Below are positions 54,536 through 62,994 of a DNA stretch of 64,000 nucleotides, piece after piece; the first letter of the stretch is position 1; every line of letters starts with the position of its first letter. This stretch comes from Dyella sp. 2HG41-7 (GTDB lineage Bacteria; Pseudomonadota; Gammaproteobacteria; Xanthomonadales; Rhodanobacteraceae), in NCBI RefSeq assembly GCF_021390675.1, contig NZ_JAJEJV010000004.1:2170001-2234000 (forward strand), read 5' to 3'. The notes under the pieces are model-generated. The model saw nothing but the letters and a program-made list of their open reading frames with translations. It was not told where the DNA came from and made no database searches. The translations under genes were made by a program, and so were the position numbers.

Positions 54536-55783
54536 CTATTTCGAATCTCTCAGCCATGCTGATGCACCCCGTCCGGCGCGATAGCCGCTGGCAAAGCATG
54601 CGGTCAACAGATAACCGCCGGTGGGGGCCTCCCAATCCAGCATTTCGCCAGCGCAAAATACGCCAGGACGCGCGGTCAGCATCAGCGAATCGTTCATTGA
54701 TTCCAACCGTACGCCGCCGGCGCTGCTGATGGCTTCGGCGAGGGGGCGCGGCGATTTCAGGCGCAGTGGCAGACGATGAATGGTTCTGGCGAGAAGTTCG
54801 CTGTCCTTGAGTTGATTCGCGTCCAGGACTTCGCGCAACAGCGACACCTTGACGCCCGTCATGCCGAGGTGCCGGCGCAAATGCTCGCTGACAGTGCGCC
54901 GCATGCGCGGCTTGCACATTTCGTGGAGCAGGCGTTCCAGCGAGCGGTCCGGTGCAAGATCCAGCTCCAGCGTTGCGCGGCCTTGAAGCGCGATGGTGTC
55001 GCGCAAGTGCGGCGACGCCGCGTAGATCAAACTCCCTTCGATACCGGTTTCGGTGATCACGCACTCGCCTTGTCGCGCATGCTCACGCCCGGATGCGTCG
55101 CGCCAATGCGCAACCACGGATTTAAGCGGGGTGCCCGCGTGATCCGAGCGAAACTTTTCGGTCCAACTGATATTGAAACCGCAATTGGAAGGCTGCAGCG
55201 GCGCTACGTCGACACCATGCTCCGACAACCACGGTTGCCACGCGCCATCGGAACCGAGCTGCGGCCAACTGCCGCCGCCCAATGCCAGCACCACTGCGTT
55301 GGCGTGAATCGCGCACATGCCTCCGTCGGTGGCGAAGCGCAAAGCGCCATCGTCGTGCCAGCCCAACCAACGATGATGCACATGAAAGCGCACGCCGCTT
55401 TCGCGCAGGCGGCGCACCCAGCCCCGCAGCAATGGCGCCGCTTTCAAGTCGCTAGGAAAGACGCGCCCCGAGCTGCCGACGAAGGTCTCCACCCCCAATT
55501 CGAGCGCCCATGCACGCAGTCCTTCGGCGTCGAAAGCATTCAACCATTTGCCGACTTCCGCAGCGCGCTCGCCGTAGCGGTGATCGAAATCGGGACGCGG
55601 CTCGCTGTGCGTGAGGTTCATGCCGCCCTTGCCGGCGATCAGAAATTTACGACCCACCGAGCCTTTGGCCTCGTACAGATCGACTTCGAAGCCTTGCGCA
55701 CGCGCCGTTTCGGCCGCCATCAGGCCGGCGGGGCCGCCGCCGATAATGACCAAGCCTGGAGGATGTTGGGATGACGAAGACAT
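54536..55783 (-). CDS. TIGR03862-type FAD-dependent flavoprotein
   Basis: NAD(P)/FAD-dependent oxidoreductase of 415 residues in the BaiN/HI0933-like group. The FAD-binding GGGPAGLMAAETARAQG is at the N-terminus, with KFLIAGKGGMNLTHSEP and ALGGGSWPQLGSDG following. The C-terminal FAD contact is CAGEMLDWEAPTGGYLLTACFASG (in outline). The reaction is not established for this subfamily. It lies upstream of the carbonic anhydrase on the same strand but with a gap, so they are probably separate units. Confidence 0.88.
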   Translation of the reverse strand: MSSSSQHPPGLVIIGGGPAGLMAAETARAQGFEVDLYEAKGSVGRKFLIAGKGGMNLTHSEPRPDFDHRYGERAAEVGKWLNAFDAEGLRAWALELGVETFVGSSGRVFPSDLKAAPLLRGWVRRLRESGVRFHVHHRWLGWHDDGALRFATDGGMCAIHANAVVLALGGGSWPQLGSDGAWQPWLSEHGVDVAPLQPSNCGFNISWTEKFRSDHAGTPLKSVVAHWRDASGREHARQGECVITETGIEGSLIYAASPHLRDTIALQGRATLELDLAPDRSLERLLHEMCKPRMRRTVSEHLRRHLGMTGVKVSLLREVLDANQLKDSELLARTIHRLPLRLKSPRPLAEAISSAGGVRLESMNDSLMLTARPGVFCAGEMLDWEAPTGGYLLTACFASGYRAGRGASAWLRDSK

Positions 55784-55823
55784 GCGCGGGCGTAGCGTGA
55801 AAGGCCCTGCATTGTAGAAAGAG

Positions 55824-56351
55824 TTAGACGCGATGTCTGTCAGGCGAGAGCCTACAAATCAGCGCTTCGTGCTGCGGATAGCGCCGTAGCAACGCCTTGG
55901 TCTCTGCCAGTTCGAAGGTGTCGAACTCAAATCCCGGCGCGACTGTGCAGCCGACCAGCGAAAAGCCCTCAGCGCCGTCGCGTTCCGCGGCAAACCAGCG
56001 GCCGGCCGGCACGACGAACTGAAATACCGCATCCGTTGCGTGCAGGCTGTTGCCCAACCGCTGGACGGAGTAATCGCCGTGCTGATCCAGCATATGGATC
56101 AGCAGGGAGTCGCCAGCGTAGAAGTGCCACATTTCGTCCGAATCGATACGATGCCAGGCGGAAAAGGCGCGGCCGTGCAGCAGGTAGTAGATGCCGGTCG
56201 ATGCACGTCGTTGGGTTGTAGTGCTGCCCTCGGCCGATCGCGAGACGAATTCATCGCTGCGATAGGTTTGGCGATAGAAGCCGCCTTCGGGATGCGGTTG
56301 CAGGTCGAGTTTGTCGATGATGCGCGCGATGGAAGGATGTGCCGTGGTCAT
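55824..56351 (-). CDS. DUF985 cupin-like protein
   Basis: Protein of 175 residues with a double-stranded beta-helix. The DUF985 marks are LDLQPHPEGGFYRQTYRS, IYYLLHGRAFSAWHRIDSDEMWHFYAGD (outline), and GCTVAPGFEFDTFEL. Conserved His and Glu residues in the pocket suggest metal or sugar binding, but there is no known reaction. It is a single gene between the flavoprotein and ogt genes. Confidence 0.87.
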   Translation of the reverse strand: MTTAHPSIARIIDKLDLQPHPEGGFYRQTYRSDEFVSRSAEGSTTTQRRASTGIYYLLHGRAFSAWHRIDSDEMWHFYAGDSLLIHMLDQHGDYSVQRLGNSLHATDAVFQFVVPAGRWFAAERDGAEGFSLVGCTVAPGFEFDTFELAETKALLRRYPQHEALICRLSPDRHRV

Positions 56352-56416
56352 GGGGCTATGTCGACTCGAAGCGAAACGCCGACAAGCCTATCTCAATCGC
56401 GCACGACGATTTGTTT

Positions 56417-56956
56417 TTACTGCAGCGCCTTTTCAACCGCCGCCGGACCGAATAAATCGCCTCGTGATACACGGTCTTCCATCGCCAGTAGGAACCGCTT
56501 GGTTGGCAGGCCGCCGCCAAAACCGGTCAAGCTGCCATCGCTGCCGATCACGCGATGACAGGGCAAGACGATAGGCAACGGATTGCGCCCGTTCGCAGCG
56601 CCAACCGCGCGCACCGCTTGCGGTTGTCCGATGCGCCGCGCCAGTTCGCCGTAGCTGATGGTGGCGCCATAGGGGATCTTTGCCAGCGCTTTCCACACCG
56701 TAACCTGAAAATCTGTGCCCAGCGGATGCAGCGGCAGATCGAACACCGTGCGCTCGCCAGCGAAATATTCTTCCAACTGCTTGCGCGCAAAACGCAGTTT
56801 GGAAGGGTCGCGTTTCCACGCGGCATCAGGTTCTTTCTTGTGCTTTCCTGTTTCGAACCACACTTCGCGCAAACCGTTTGCATCGGCGGCCAGCAATAAT
56901 GTGCCGATGGGTGTGGCGAGTTGGTCGTACCAAATCGTGGCGTCAGAGGGTTTCAT
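56417..56956 (-). CDS. ogt: Methylated-DNA-protein cysteine methyltransferase
   Basis: Suicide repair enzyme that takes the methyl group from O6-methylguanine or O4-methylthymine. The 179 residues contain the acceptor Cys133 in LPCHRVIG, the arginine-finger helix RAVGAANGRNP and the FGGGLPTKRFLL end. ATG 56956 overlaps the stop codon of the ada-alkA fusion (ATGA), so both repair functions are made together. The longer frame upstream is inside the fusion gene and is rejected. Confidence 0.95.
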   Translation of the reverse strand: MKPSDATIWYDQLATPIGTLLLAADANGLREVWFETGKHKKEPDAAWKRDPSKLRFARKQLEEYFAGERTVFDLPLHPLGTDFQVTVWKALAKIPYGATISYGELARRIGQPQAVRAVGAANGRNPLPIVLPCHRVIGSDGSLTGFGGGLPTKRFLLAMEDRVSRGDLFGPAAVEKALQ

Positions 56957-58467
56957 GCGACGGCTCCTTGTCCAGATGCGGCGACCGGTTTGGGTAATTC
57001 GCTTGCGCTGCGCCACAAATGCATCACGGCGTAAGCGCGCCAGGGTCGCCACGCTTCGGCAAGCTGCGTTAGCGCTTTGGTGCTGAGAGCTTCTTCACCG
57101 TTCGATGCGGCTCGGCGCAAGATCAAATCGGCGGCCGGAAACGCATCGGGATGGCTTAAGCCGCGCATCGCCATGTAGTGCGCCGTCCATTCGCCAATGC
57201 CTGGCAGGGCAACCCATCGTTGCACGAATTCATCCAACGATTGCTCGACGCGAAAGTCCACGCGTCCATCCAACAAGGCGCGCGCCACCCCGCGAATGCT
57301 TTCAGCGCGCGCGGTCGTAATGCCAAGCGAATTCAGATCGGCGTCAGCCAACGTTTCCGGAGTAGGAAAAAGACGCTCCAAGCCGGGGGCCACCGGTGTC
57401 GCCAGCGGTTGCCCATAGCGATGCACAATGCGCGACGCCAGCGTGCGGGCCGCCGCCACGCTTACTTGCTGGCCGAGAATGGCGCGCACGGCCACTTCGA
57501 AACCGTCCCAACTGCCCGGTAGGCGCAGGCCGGGGCGTTTGCGCAACAACGAACGCATGTGGGAAGTCGTCTGCAGCGCCGCGTCGATCGCTTGCGGATC
57601 GGCATCCAGATCGAACATGCGCCGGATTCGCGTGACGACCGCCAGCATGTGCGCGGGCTGCGGGCAATGCAGTTGCAAACGCAGCGCATTTTCCTTGCCG
57701 GGCCACACGCTCAATCGTAACCAACCCGGTGCGTCGGCCGGGCCGAATACGCGCGAATAACTATCGTCGTCCACCACTTCGATGCCAGGCAGCGCGCGGC
57801 CACGCAGAAACGCGAGCAGCGATGCGAAGTCGTAGGGCGGACGATAATTCAGCCGCAAACTCAAACTGTCGTCGCTGCCGGCGTGCGGATGGCGACGCAG
57901 ATCGCGCGGCGCGATGCGATTGGCTTGGGCAAACGCGGCGTTGAACCGACGCAGGCTGCCGAAGCCGGAAGCGAGCGCAACATCCGTCACCGGCATGCGC
58001 GTTTCCGTCAGCAGTTGTTTGGCGAAAAGCAGGCGGCGCGTGGTATGCACGTCGATCGGCGGCGCGCCCAATCTTTCTACGAACAAGCGGCGCAATTGCC
58101 GCGCACCCACGCCAACACGTCGCGCCAATTCATCAACAGGGTGATCCTGCAACAAACCTGATTCGATAAGTTTCAACGCGCGCGTCACGACATGATCGCC
58201 GCGTTGCCACGCATCGTTGCCAGGCGCCAGCTCAGGGCGGCAACGCAGGCACGGACGAAACCCTTCCGCTTCAGCCGCCGCTGCAGTCACGTAGTAGCGA
58301 ATATTGTCGCGCTTGGGCGATGGCGACGCCGGGCATACCGGTCGGCAGTAAATGCCGGTGCTGCGCACGGCGATAAAAAACAACCCGTCGAAACGCGCAT
58401 CGCGGCTCAGTCGAGCTCGCTCGCAGGTTTGCGGGTCCAGCGCGGGGAGGGCGTGGGTATCTGGCAT
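56953..58467 (-). CDS. Ada-type regulator fused to AlkA DNA glycosylase
   Basis: Three-part protein of 504 residues. Residues 10-80 form the Ada metal-binding domain (C41, C45, C72, C75), where a Cys can be methylated by DNA phosphotriesters. Residues 90-190 form an AraC-type helix-turn-helix (LARRVGVGARQLRRLF). Residues 195-490 are a 3-methyladenine glycosylase II with the helix-hairpin-helix LPGIGEWTAHYMAMR and the catalytic Asp in FPAADLILRR. One polypeptide thus senses alkylation, activates transcription and excises bases. Coupled to ogt by ATGA overlap, it makes a compact adaptive-response operon. Confidence 0.93.
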   Translation of the reverse strand: MPDTHALPALDPQTCERARLSRDARFDGLFFIAVRSTGIYCRPVCPASPSPKRDNIRYYVTAAAAEAEGFRPCLRCRPELAPGNDAWQRGDHVVTRALKLIESGLLQDHPVDELARRVGVGARQLRRLFVERLGAPPIDVHTTRRLLFAKQLLTETRMPVTDVALASGFGSLRRFNAAFAQANRIAPRDLRRHPHAGSDDSLSLRLNYRPPYDFASLLAFLRGRALPGIEVVDDDSYSRVFGPADAPGWLRLSVWPGKENALRLQLHCPQPAHMLAVVTRIRRMFDLDADPQAIDAALQTTSHMRSLLRKRPGLRLPGSWDGFEVAVRAILGQQVSVAAARTLASRIVHRYGQPLATPVAPGLERLFPTPETLADADLNSLGITTARAESIRGVARALLDGRVDFRVEQSLDEFVQRWVALPGIGEWTAHYMAMRGLSHPDAFPAADLILRRAASNGEEALSTKALTQLAEAWRPWRAYAVMHLWRSASELPKPVAASGQGAVA

Positions 58468-58537
58468 AGACGCAGGCTAACACCCTTGCCGACGCGAAAC
58501 TCGCCGTTTTCGGACATCAACGCTTGCGCCTCTTACT

Positions 58538-58562
58538 CCCTCCCCTGTGTGGCAGGGGAGGG
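58538..58562. terminator. GC-rich hairpin between cytochrome b561 and ada-alkA genes
   Basis: CCCTCCCCTG pairs perfectly with CAGGGGAGGG around TGTGG, followed by CTGGGGTGGGG. It lies 50 bases past the end of the b561 gene and before the ada-alkA promoter. The CCCTCCCC-GGGGAGGG-CTGGGGTGGGG form is a common dispersed intergenic sequence type. Confidence 0.5.
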
Positions 58563-58611
58563 CTGGGGTGGGGTCGCACGAGCTTGCCGCGAACGTGATT
58601 TCCCTAAACGC

Positions 58612-59157
58612 CTAACTATGACGCCCCACACCCGTCATGCTCGACAACACACCATCGCGACGTATCAACCCGTGATACAACGCCGCGCCGAGATGCGCCA
58701 GAAAGGTCAGAAACAACAACATCGCCAACCATGCATGCGCGTGTCGAAGAATCGCAAAAGCCGTTGCGCTCACCGGAAAGATTGGCGGCAGCCGCAGCGA
58801 ATGGCTCAACATCACCGGATAGCCACCCGCCGACAACATCGCCCAGCCGATCAACGGAATGATCAGCATCAGCGCATACAGCAAATAGTGCGATGCATAT
58901 GCCGCCAATGCTTGAATCGGCGGCAGATCGGCAGGCAAGGGCGGCGGCGGATTGCGCAGGCGCACGATCAAACGCACGATCGCCAAGATAAATATCGCGA
59001 CACCAAGCGGCTTATGGATGCTGAGCAACCATTCGTGTCGTTCGGATACCGAAGACACCATGCCCACACCGATAAACAGCATCGACACGATCATCAGCGC
59101 CATCAGCCAATGCAGCACGCGGGCGGAGAGTACGAAATAGTCGGATGAGCGTGTCAT
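58612..59157 (-). CDS. Cytochrome b561-family membrane protein
   Basis: Four-helix di-heme b-type cytochrome of 181 residues. RVLHWLMALMIVSMLFIGVG holds a heme His in helix 1, HKPLGVAIFILAIVRLIVR in helix 2, and HAHAWLAMLLFLTFLAHLGAALYH the others. It passes electrons from the quinone pool. ATG 59157 overlaps the stop of the catalase-like gene (ATGA), so the two proteins are made together. It probably donates electrons to the periplasmic catalase-fold heme of its partner. Confidence 0.92.
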   Translation of the reverse strand: MTRSSDYFVLSARVLHWLMALMIVSMLFIGVGMVSSVSERHEWLLSIHKPLGVAIFILAIVRLIVRLRNPPPPLPADLPPIQALAAYASHYLLYALMLIIPLIGWAMLSAGGYPVMLSHSLRLPPIFPVSATAFAILRHAHAWLAMLLFLTFLAHLGAALYHGLIRRDGVLSSMTGVGRHS

Positions 59158-60230
59158 CACTTGGCCTCCGGCTGATTGTTTGGCGTCGCTGTGCCATGAA
59201 GGTGGGCTTCTTCGCTGGTACGGCGCAGATACGATGTCGCATAGGCCGCCGAACGTGCGGGCAGCAGCGGATCGTCGGAAATCGCGATGCCGTGCGGCAG
59301 CACCGTCGGGTCGTAGTTGATATCGCGACATTCGCCACTGGCTTGCGACTCAGTGCCCGTAAGCACCAAGGTGCCTGCGTCGATCTCGCGGCGATCCGAC
59401 GGCCATGCCTTTGTAGCGTCGTCGGTGGGATCGCCAGGATTAGCGAGCGTGACGATCAAATGCCAACGCTGTGGCCCTTGCGCGAGACGATCGGTCAAAT
59501 CGGCGTCGAGATAATTTGGATCGGCGCCGCCTGCGGTGGAATCGCGCGCCTCTGGCACCATGCGCCAGCGCACCGCGTGTTGTTCGCCGTTTGCATCAAC
59601 AAATTTGAACGCATTCAAGCTCCAATAACCTTCCGTCACGTAACTGGCGGAAGGCTTCGCCGTTTTAACCCATGCCAGAAAGGCTCCGGTCTCGGGGTGC
59701 GCTGCGAAAAACGCCCCGACTTTCGCGGGATTGGGTTTTCCCGTGGAAGGATCGGGCTGTTGCGCCTGCAAAAACTCGAAGAACGATTGCGGCGTTGCTA
59801 CGGGAAACACCGGCATGCTGTTCATGCCCGTGCGCCACTGTTGGCCGTTCGCCTGTGAAAAGCGCAACGCCATGCTGCGAATCGGAACGGCGCTATCCGG
59901 TGCATACGGATTGCCTACGGGCACGGCAAAACGCCCGACCACCGGCGTTCTACCGGCTGCGAACACTTGTGCGACCGAATATGTCTGCGCTTGACCATTG
60001 CTATCGAAATAACCCGCCACACACACACCTTTGGCGTGATTGCGGCGATAGCCTGGGAAGACGCCGGCATTAGCTTGCAACTGATTCACCATGCGCTGCG
60101 CGGTCAGCCGATTTGGCGTCATCCAGCCGCCCACGTACGCAAGCGCAAGCACGATAACAAGAAGTACAACGCCAATAAGGGCGAGCCTTAGAAAAATAGC
60201 GCGACCGGAAAGAGGAAGTGGGGCATGCAT
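59157..60230 (-). CDS. Membrane-anchored catalase-related peroxidase
   Basis: Catalase-fold heme protein of 357 residues, shorter than true catalases. One N-terminal TM helix (about 11-34) anchors the domain outside the membrane. His65 in RRNHAKGVC is the distal catalytic His. VGRFAVPVGNPYAPDSAVP and MALRFSQANGQQW are core motifs, and R326-x3-Y330 is the proximal heme ligand. Such small forms act mainly as peroxidases needing a reductant, which the overlapping b561 gene could supply. The 255-base gap upstream should hold the promoter; I identified no operator. Confidence 0.9.
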   Translation of the reverse strand: MHAPLPLSGRAIFLRLALIGVVLLVIVLALAYVGGWMTPNRLTAQRMVNQLQANAGVFPGYRRNHAKGVCVAGYFDSNGQAQTYSVAQVFAAGRTPVVGRFAVPVGNPYAPDSAVPIRSMALRFSQANGQQWRTGMNSMPVFPVATPQSFFEFLQAQQPDPSTGKPNPAKVGAFFAAHPETGAFLAWVKTAKPSASYVTEGYWSLNAFKFVDANGEQHAVRWRMVPEARDSTAGGADPNYLDADLTDRLAQGPQRWHLIVTLANPGDPTDDATKAWPSDRREIDAGTLVLTGTESQASGECRDINYDPTVLPHGIAISDDPLLPARSAAYATSYLRRTSEEAHLHGTATPNNQPEAK

Positions 60231-60453
60231 AAGGTCATGTCCTTGCCGATGAAATATCGTAAGCGCGACGAACCGATGTCAACATCGATTGCCGAAGAGA
60301 AAGCAACACACAGCGTCCTTGCAGCAGGATGATGCCGGTTACTTCGAACATAACAGCCGAACGGTTACAGCTTTCACACACTTCATCATGTGCAAGCACC
60401 TGGGCGCTTGCACAGCGCATCGCGTCGGGTCATGCGCCGGACACGCCACTAGC

Positions 60454-60475
60454 GAAACCGTCGGGCAACGGTTTC
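60454..60475 (-). terminator. Hairpin after the secreted-protein gene
   Basis: GAAACCGT pairs with ACGGTTTC around a six-base loop. It stands 11 bases past the stop of the minus-strand gene beginning at 61052. No T tract follows, so the assignment is tentative. Confidence 0.4.
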
Positions 60476-60485
60476 CGGATGCCGG

Positions 60486-61052
60486 TTATTTCACCGGGGC
60501 CATCAAATGTTCGTACGGCGTGCCGGGCCACATCACATAAGGCATCGAGGTGTCCGGATCCGGATTCTTCGGATACGTGTCGTAAAACGCAGGATCGGCG
60601 CCCACGATCATGAAATGCGGTCCGGTCTTGATCCAATGATTATTGGGCAACGGTTTTTTTGCGTAAGGGTCGGTATTGCTGGCATCCGTACCGCCTTCGA
60701 GCATGTACATCACGCCGATTTTGCCGACCACCGGCGGCTTGTGACCCATCCATGCCTGCGCCCACTCGAATGCATTCTTGTCCATGCACATCGGGTCCGG
60801 TCCGGGCGTCGCCGGGTTGTCCGGCATGCAGGTGTAACCGTTGGTGCCCTGGCGCAATGTGCGCATCGTGCCATCGGGACTCATGGCGATGATGGTGGCT
60901 CCCTTGCCCACGGCCGGCGGCGCTGCGCGCATGGCGCTGGCGATCAATTGGGCATCGCTGGGCATGGGTTTGTCGGCCGCCAACACGCCGCTCGCGGCGA
61001 CGAGCATGGCGGCAACGATGGTGATGCGGTACCTCGATTCGATCGCACGCAT
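60486..61052 (-). CDS. Secreted protein of unknown function
   Basis: A 188-residue exported protein with a signal peptide ending GVLAAD. I do not recognise a named family. Conserved-looking parts are GKGATIIAMSPDGTMRTLRQG, then YTCMPDNPATPGPDPMCMDKN with two Cys, and a C-terminal MPYVMWPGTPYEHLM. Repeated Met residues (GPDPMCMD, VMYMLEGG, EHLM) could bind copper or act as an oxidant sink, but that is a guess. ATG 61052 has GGGAGG four bases upstream. It is divergent from hutU. Confidence 0.72.
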   Translation of the reverse strand: MRAIESRYRITIVAAMLVAASGVLAADKPMPSDAQLIASAMRAAPPAVGKGATIIAMSPDGTMRTLRQGTNGYTCMPDNPATPGPDPMCMDKNAFEWAQAWMGHKPPVVGKIGVMYMLEGGTDASNTDPYAKKPLPNNHWIKTGPHFMIVGADPAFYDTYPKNPDPDTSMPYVMWPGTPYEHLMAPVK

Positions 61053-61179
61053 ACGGCCTCCCACGTCGGTTGAGCAGGCCACCCCGGGTTCCGTCGGCGA
61101 GTCTGGGCGTCGCTTTCTTGGCTGTCAATGCGCTGTGAACCTTGCTGTGGCGGCGATTTCGGCTTTTGCCGCACTGCGG

Positions 61180-61209
61180 TTGGCGACCCAGAAACAAGGC
61201 GACCATAAT
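61180..61209 (+). promoter_or_regulatory. Probable hutU promoter
   Basis: TTGGCG (61180-61185) and CATAAT (61204-61209) are separated by 18 bases, a usable sigma-70 layout 35 bases before the hutU ATG. Just downstream TAGGG and CCCTA form a small hairpin in the leader. I see no HutC-like operator (TGTATATACA) here. Confidence 0.45.
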
Positions 61210-61243
61210 TAGGGTCTTTCCCTAGGCAGTCGTAGGAAGTCCG

Positions 61244-62914
61244 ATGAACGCCCCCACCCGTATCGACACCACCCGCACCATCCACGCGCCGCGCGGCACG
61301 GAGCTCACCTGCAAAAGCTGGCTGACCGAAGCTCCGTATCGCATGATCCAGAACAACCTGGACCCCGCCGTGGCGGAAAATCCGGCCGAACTGGTGGTCT
61401 ATGGCGGCATCGGTCGCGCTGCGCGCAACTGGGAATGCTTCGACGCCATTTTGCGTGCGTTGCGCGATCTCAACGACAACGAAACACTGCTGGTGCAATC
61501 CGGCAAGCCGGTCGGCGTATTTCCCACCCATCCCGATGCGCCGCGCGTGCTGATCGCCAATTCCAATCTCGTTCCGGCGTGGGCGAATTGGGAGCACTTC
61601 AACGAGCTCGATAAAAAGGGCCTGATGATGTACGGCCAGATGACGGCCGGCTCGTGGATCTACATCGGTTCGCAGGGCATCGTGCAGGGCACCTACGAAA
61701 CCTTCGTGGAAATGGGTCGCCAGCACTACAACGGCAGCCTGAAAGGCAAATGGATACTCACCGCGGGTCTCGGCGGCATGGGCGGCGCGCAACCGTTGGC
61801 CGCCTCGCTGGCTGGCGCGTGCAGCTTGAATATCGAATGCCAACAGAGCCGTATCGATTTCCGTTTGAAGACCCGCTACGTCGACGAGCAAGCCACCGAT
61901 CTCGACGACGCGCTCGCGCGCATCGAGAAATACACCAAGGCCGGCGAAGCGAAATCCATCGCGCTGCTCGGCAATGCCGCCGATGTGTTGCCGGAACTCG
62001 TGCGTCGTGGCGTAAAGCCGGATGCGGTCACCGATCAAACCAGCGCGCACGATCCGGTGAACGGTTATCTGCCGCAAGGCTGGACGGTGGAGCAGTGGTT
62101 CGAACGCCGCAAGAGCGATCCCGCCGGCACTGCCAAAGCGGCCAAGCAATCGATGAAAAAACACGTGGACGCCATGCTCGCATTCCATGTGCAAGGCGTT
62201 CCCACCTTCGACTACGGCAACAACATTCGTCAGATGGCGAAAGACGAAGGTTGCGTCAACGCTTTCGATTTCCCGGGCTTCGTGCCGGCCTTCGTGCGTC
62301 CGCTGTTCTGCCGCGGCGTCGGTCCGTTCCGCTGGGTCGCGCTTTCCGGCGATCCGGAAGACATCATGAAAACCGACGCCAAAGTAAAGGAACTGATCCC
62401 CGACGATCAGCACCTGCACAACTGGCTCGATATGGCCGAGAAGCGCATTGACTTCCAGGGCTTGCCCGCGCGCATCTGCTGGGTCGGCTTAGGTCAACGC
62501 CATAAACTTGGTTTGGCCTTCAACGAAATGGTGCGCAAAGGCGAACTGAAAGCACCGATCGTGATCGGCCGCGATCATTTGGACTCAGGCTCCGTCGCCA
62601 GCCCCAACCGCGAAACCGAAGCGATGAAAGACGGCAGCGATGCGGTGTCCGATTGGCCGTTGCTCAACGCCTTGCTCAACACCGCAGGCGGTGCGACGTG
62701 GGTGAGCCTCCATCACGGCGGCGGTGTTGGCATGGGTTACAGCCAACACAGCGGCGTGGTGATCGTGTGCGACGGTACTGAAGCGGCCGATAAGCGCATC
62801 GAACGCGTGCTGTGGAACGACCCGGGTACCGGCGTGATGCGGCATGCGGATGCTGGATACGACATTGCTATCGAGTGCGCGAAAGAGCAGGGGCTGAAGT
62901 TGCCGATGCTTTGA
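61244..62914 (+). CDS. hutU: Urocanate hydratase
   Basis: Second step of histidine degradation; it hydrates urocanate to imidazolone propionate using NAD+ as an electrophile. The 556 residues include [17 protein letters not shown], the NAD loop [37 protein letters not shown] and [15 protein letters not shown] near the C-terminus (each in outline). AGGAAG precedes the ATG. In many bacteria hutU is followed by hutH; here an unrelated-looking amidohydrolase gene lies convergent, after a strong terminator. Confidence 0.97.
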   Translation: MNAPTRIDTTRTIHAPRGTELTCKSWLTEAPYRMIQNNLDPAVAENPAELVVYGGIGRAARNWECFDAILRALRDLNDNETLLVQSGKPVGVFPTHPDAPRVLIANSNLVPAWANWEHFNELDKKGLMMYGQMTAGSWIYIGSQGIVQGTYETFVEMGRQHYNGSLKGKWILTAGLGGMGGAQPLAASLAGACSLNIECQQSRIDFRLKTRYVDEQATDLDDALARIEKYTKAGEAKSIALLGNAADVLPELVRRGVKPDAVTDQTSAHDPVNGYLPQGWTVEQWFERRKSDPAGTAKAAKQSMKKHVDAMLAFHVQGVPTFDYGNNIRQMAKDEGCVNAFDFPGFVPAFVRPLFCRGVGPFRWVALSGDPEDIMKTDAKVKELIPDDQHLHNWLDMAEKRIDFQGLPARICWVGLGQRHKLGLAFNEMVRKGELKAPIVIGRDHLDSGSVASPNRETEAMKDGSDAVSDWPLLNALLNTAGGATWVSLHHGGGVGMGYSQHSGVVIVCDGTEAADKRIERVLWNDPGTGVMRHADAGYDIAIECAKEQGLKLPML

Positions 62915-62942
62915 AGATCGGCTGATCCCACGTAGAGCAATC

Positions 62943-62976
62943 ATTACACCCTCATTCTGGAGGGTGTAATTTTTTT
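62943..62976. terminator. Rho-independent terminator after hutU
   Basis: ATTACACCCT pairs with AGGGTGTAAT around an eight-base loop, followed by TTTTTTC. It lies 28 bases past the hutU stop; the reverse reading also ends in AT-rich sequence and can serve the convergent gene. Confidence 0.92.
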
Positions 62977-62994
62977 CGGCTGTAATTTGTGCAG

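Noticed and set aside
60944-62419. 491-codon frame antisense to hutU
   Set aside because: hutU is unmistakable on the plus strand; the antisense product matches no family and runs into the secreted-protein gene.
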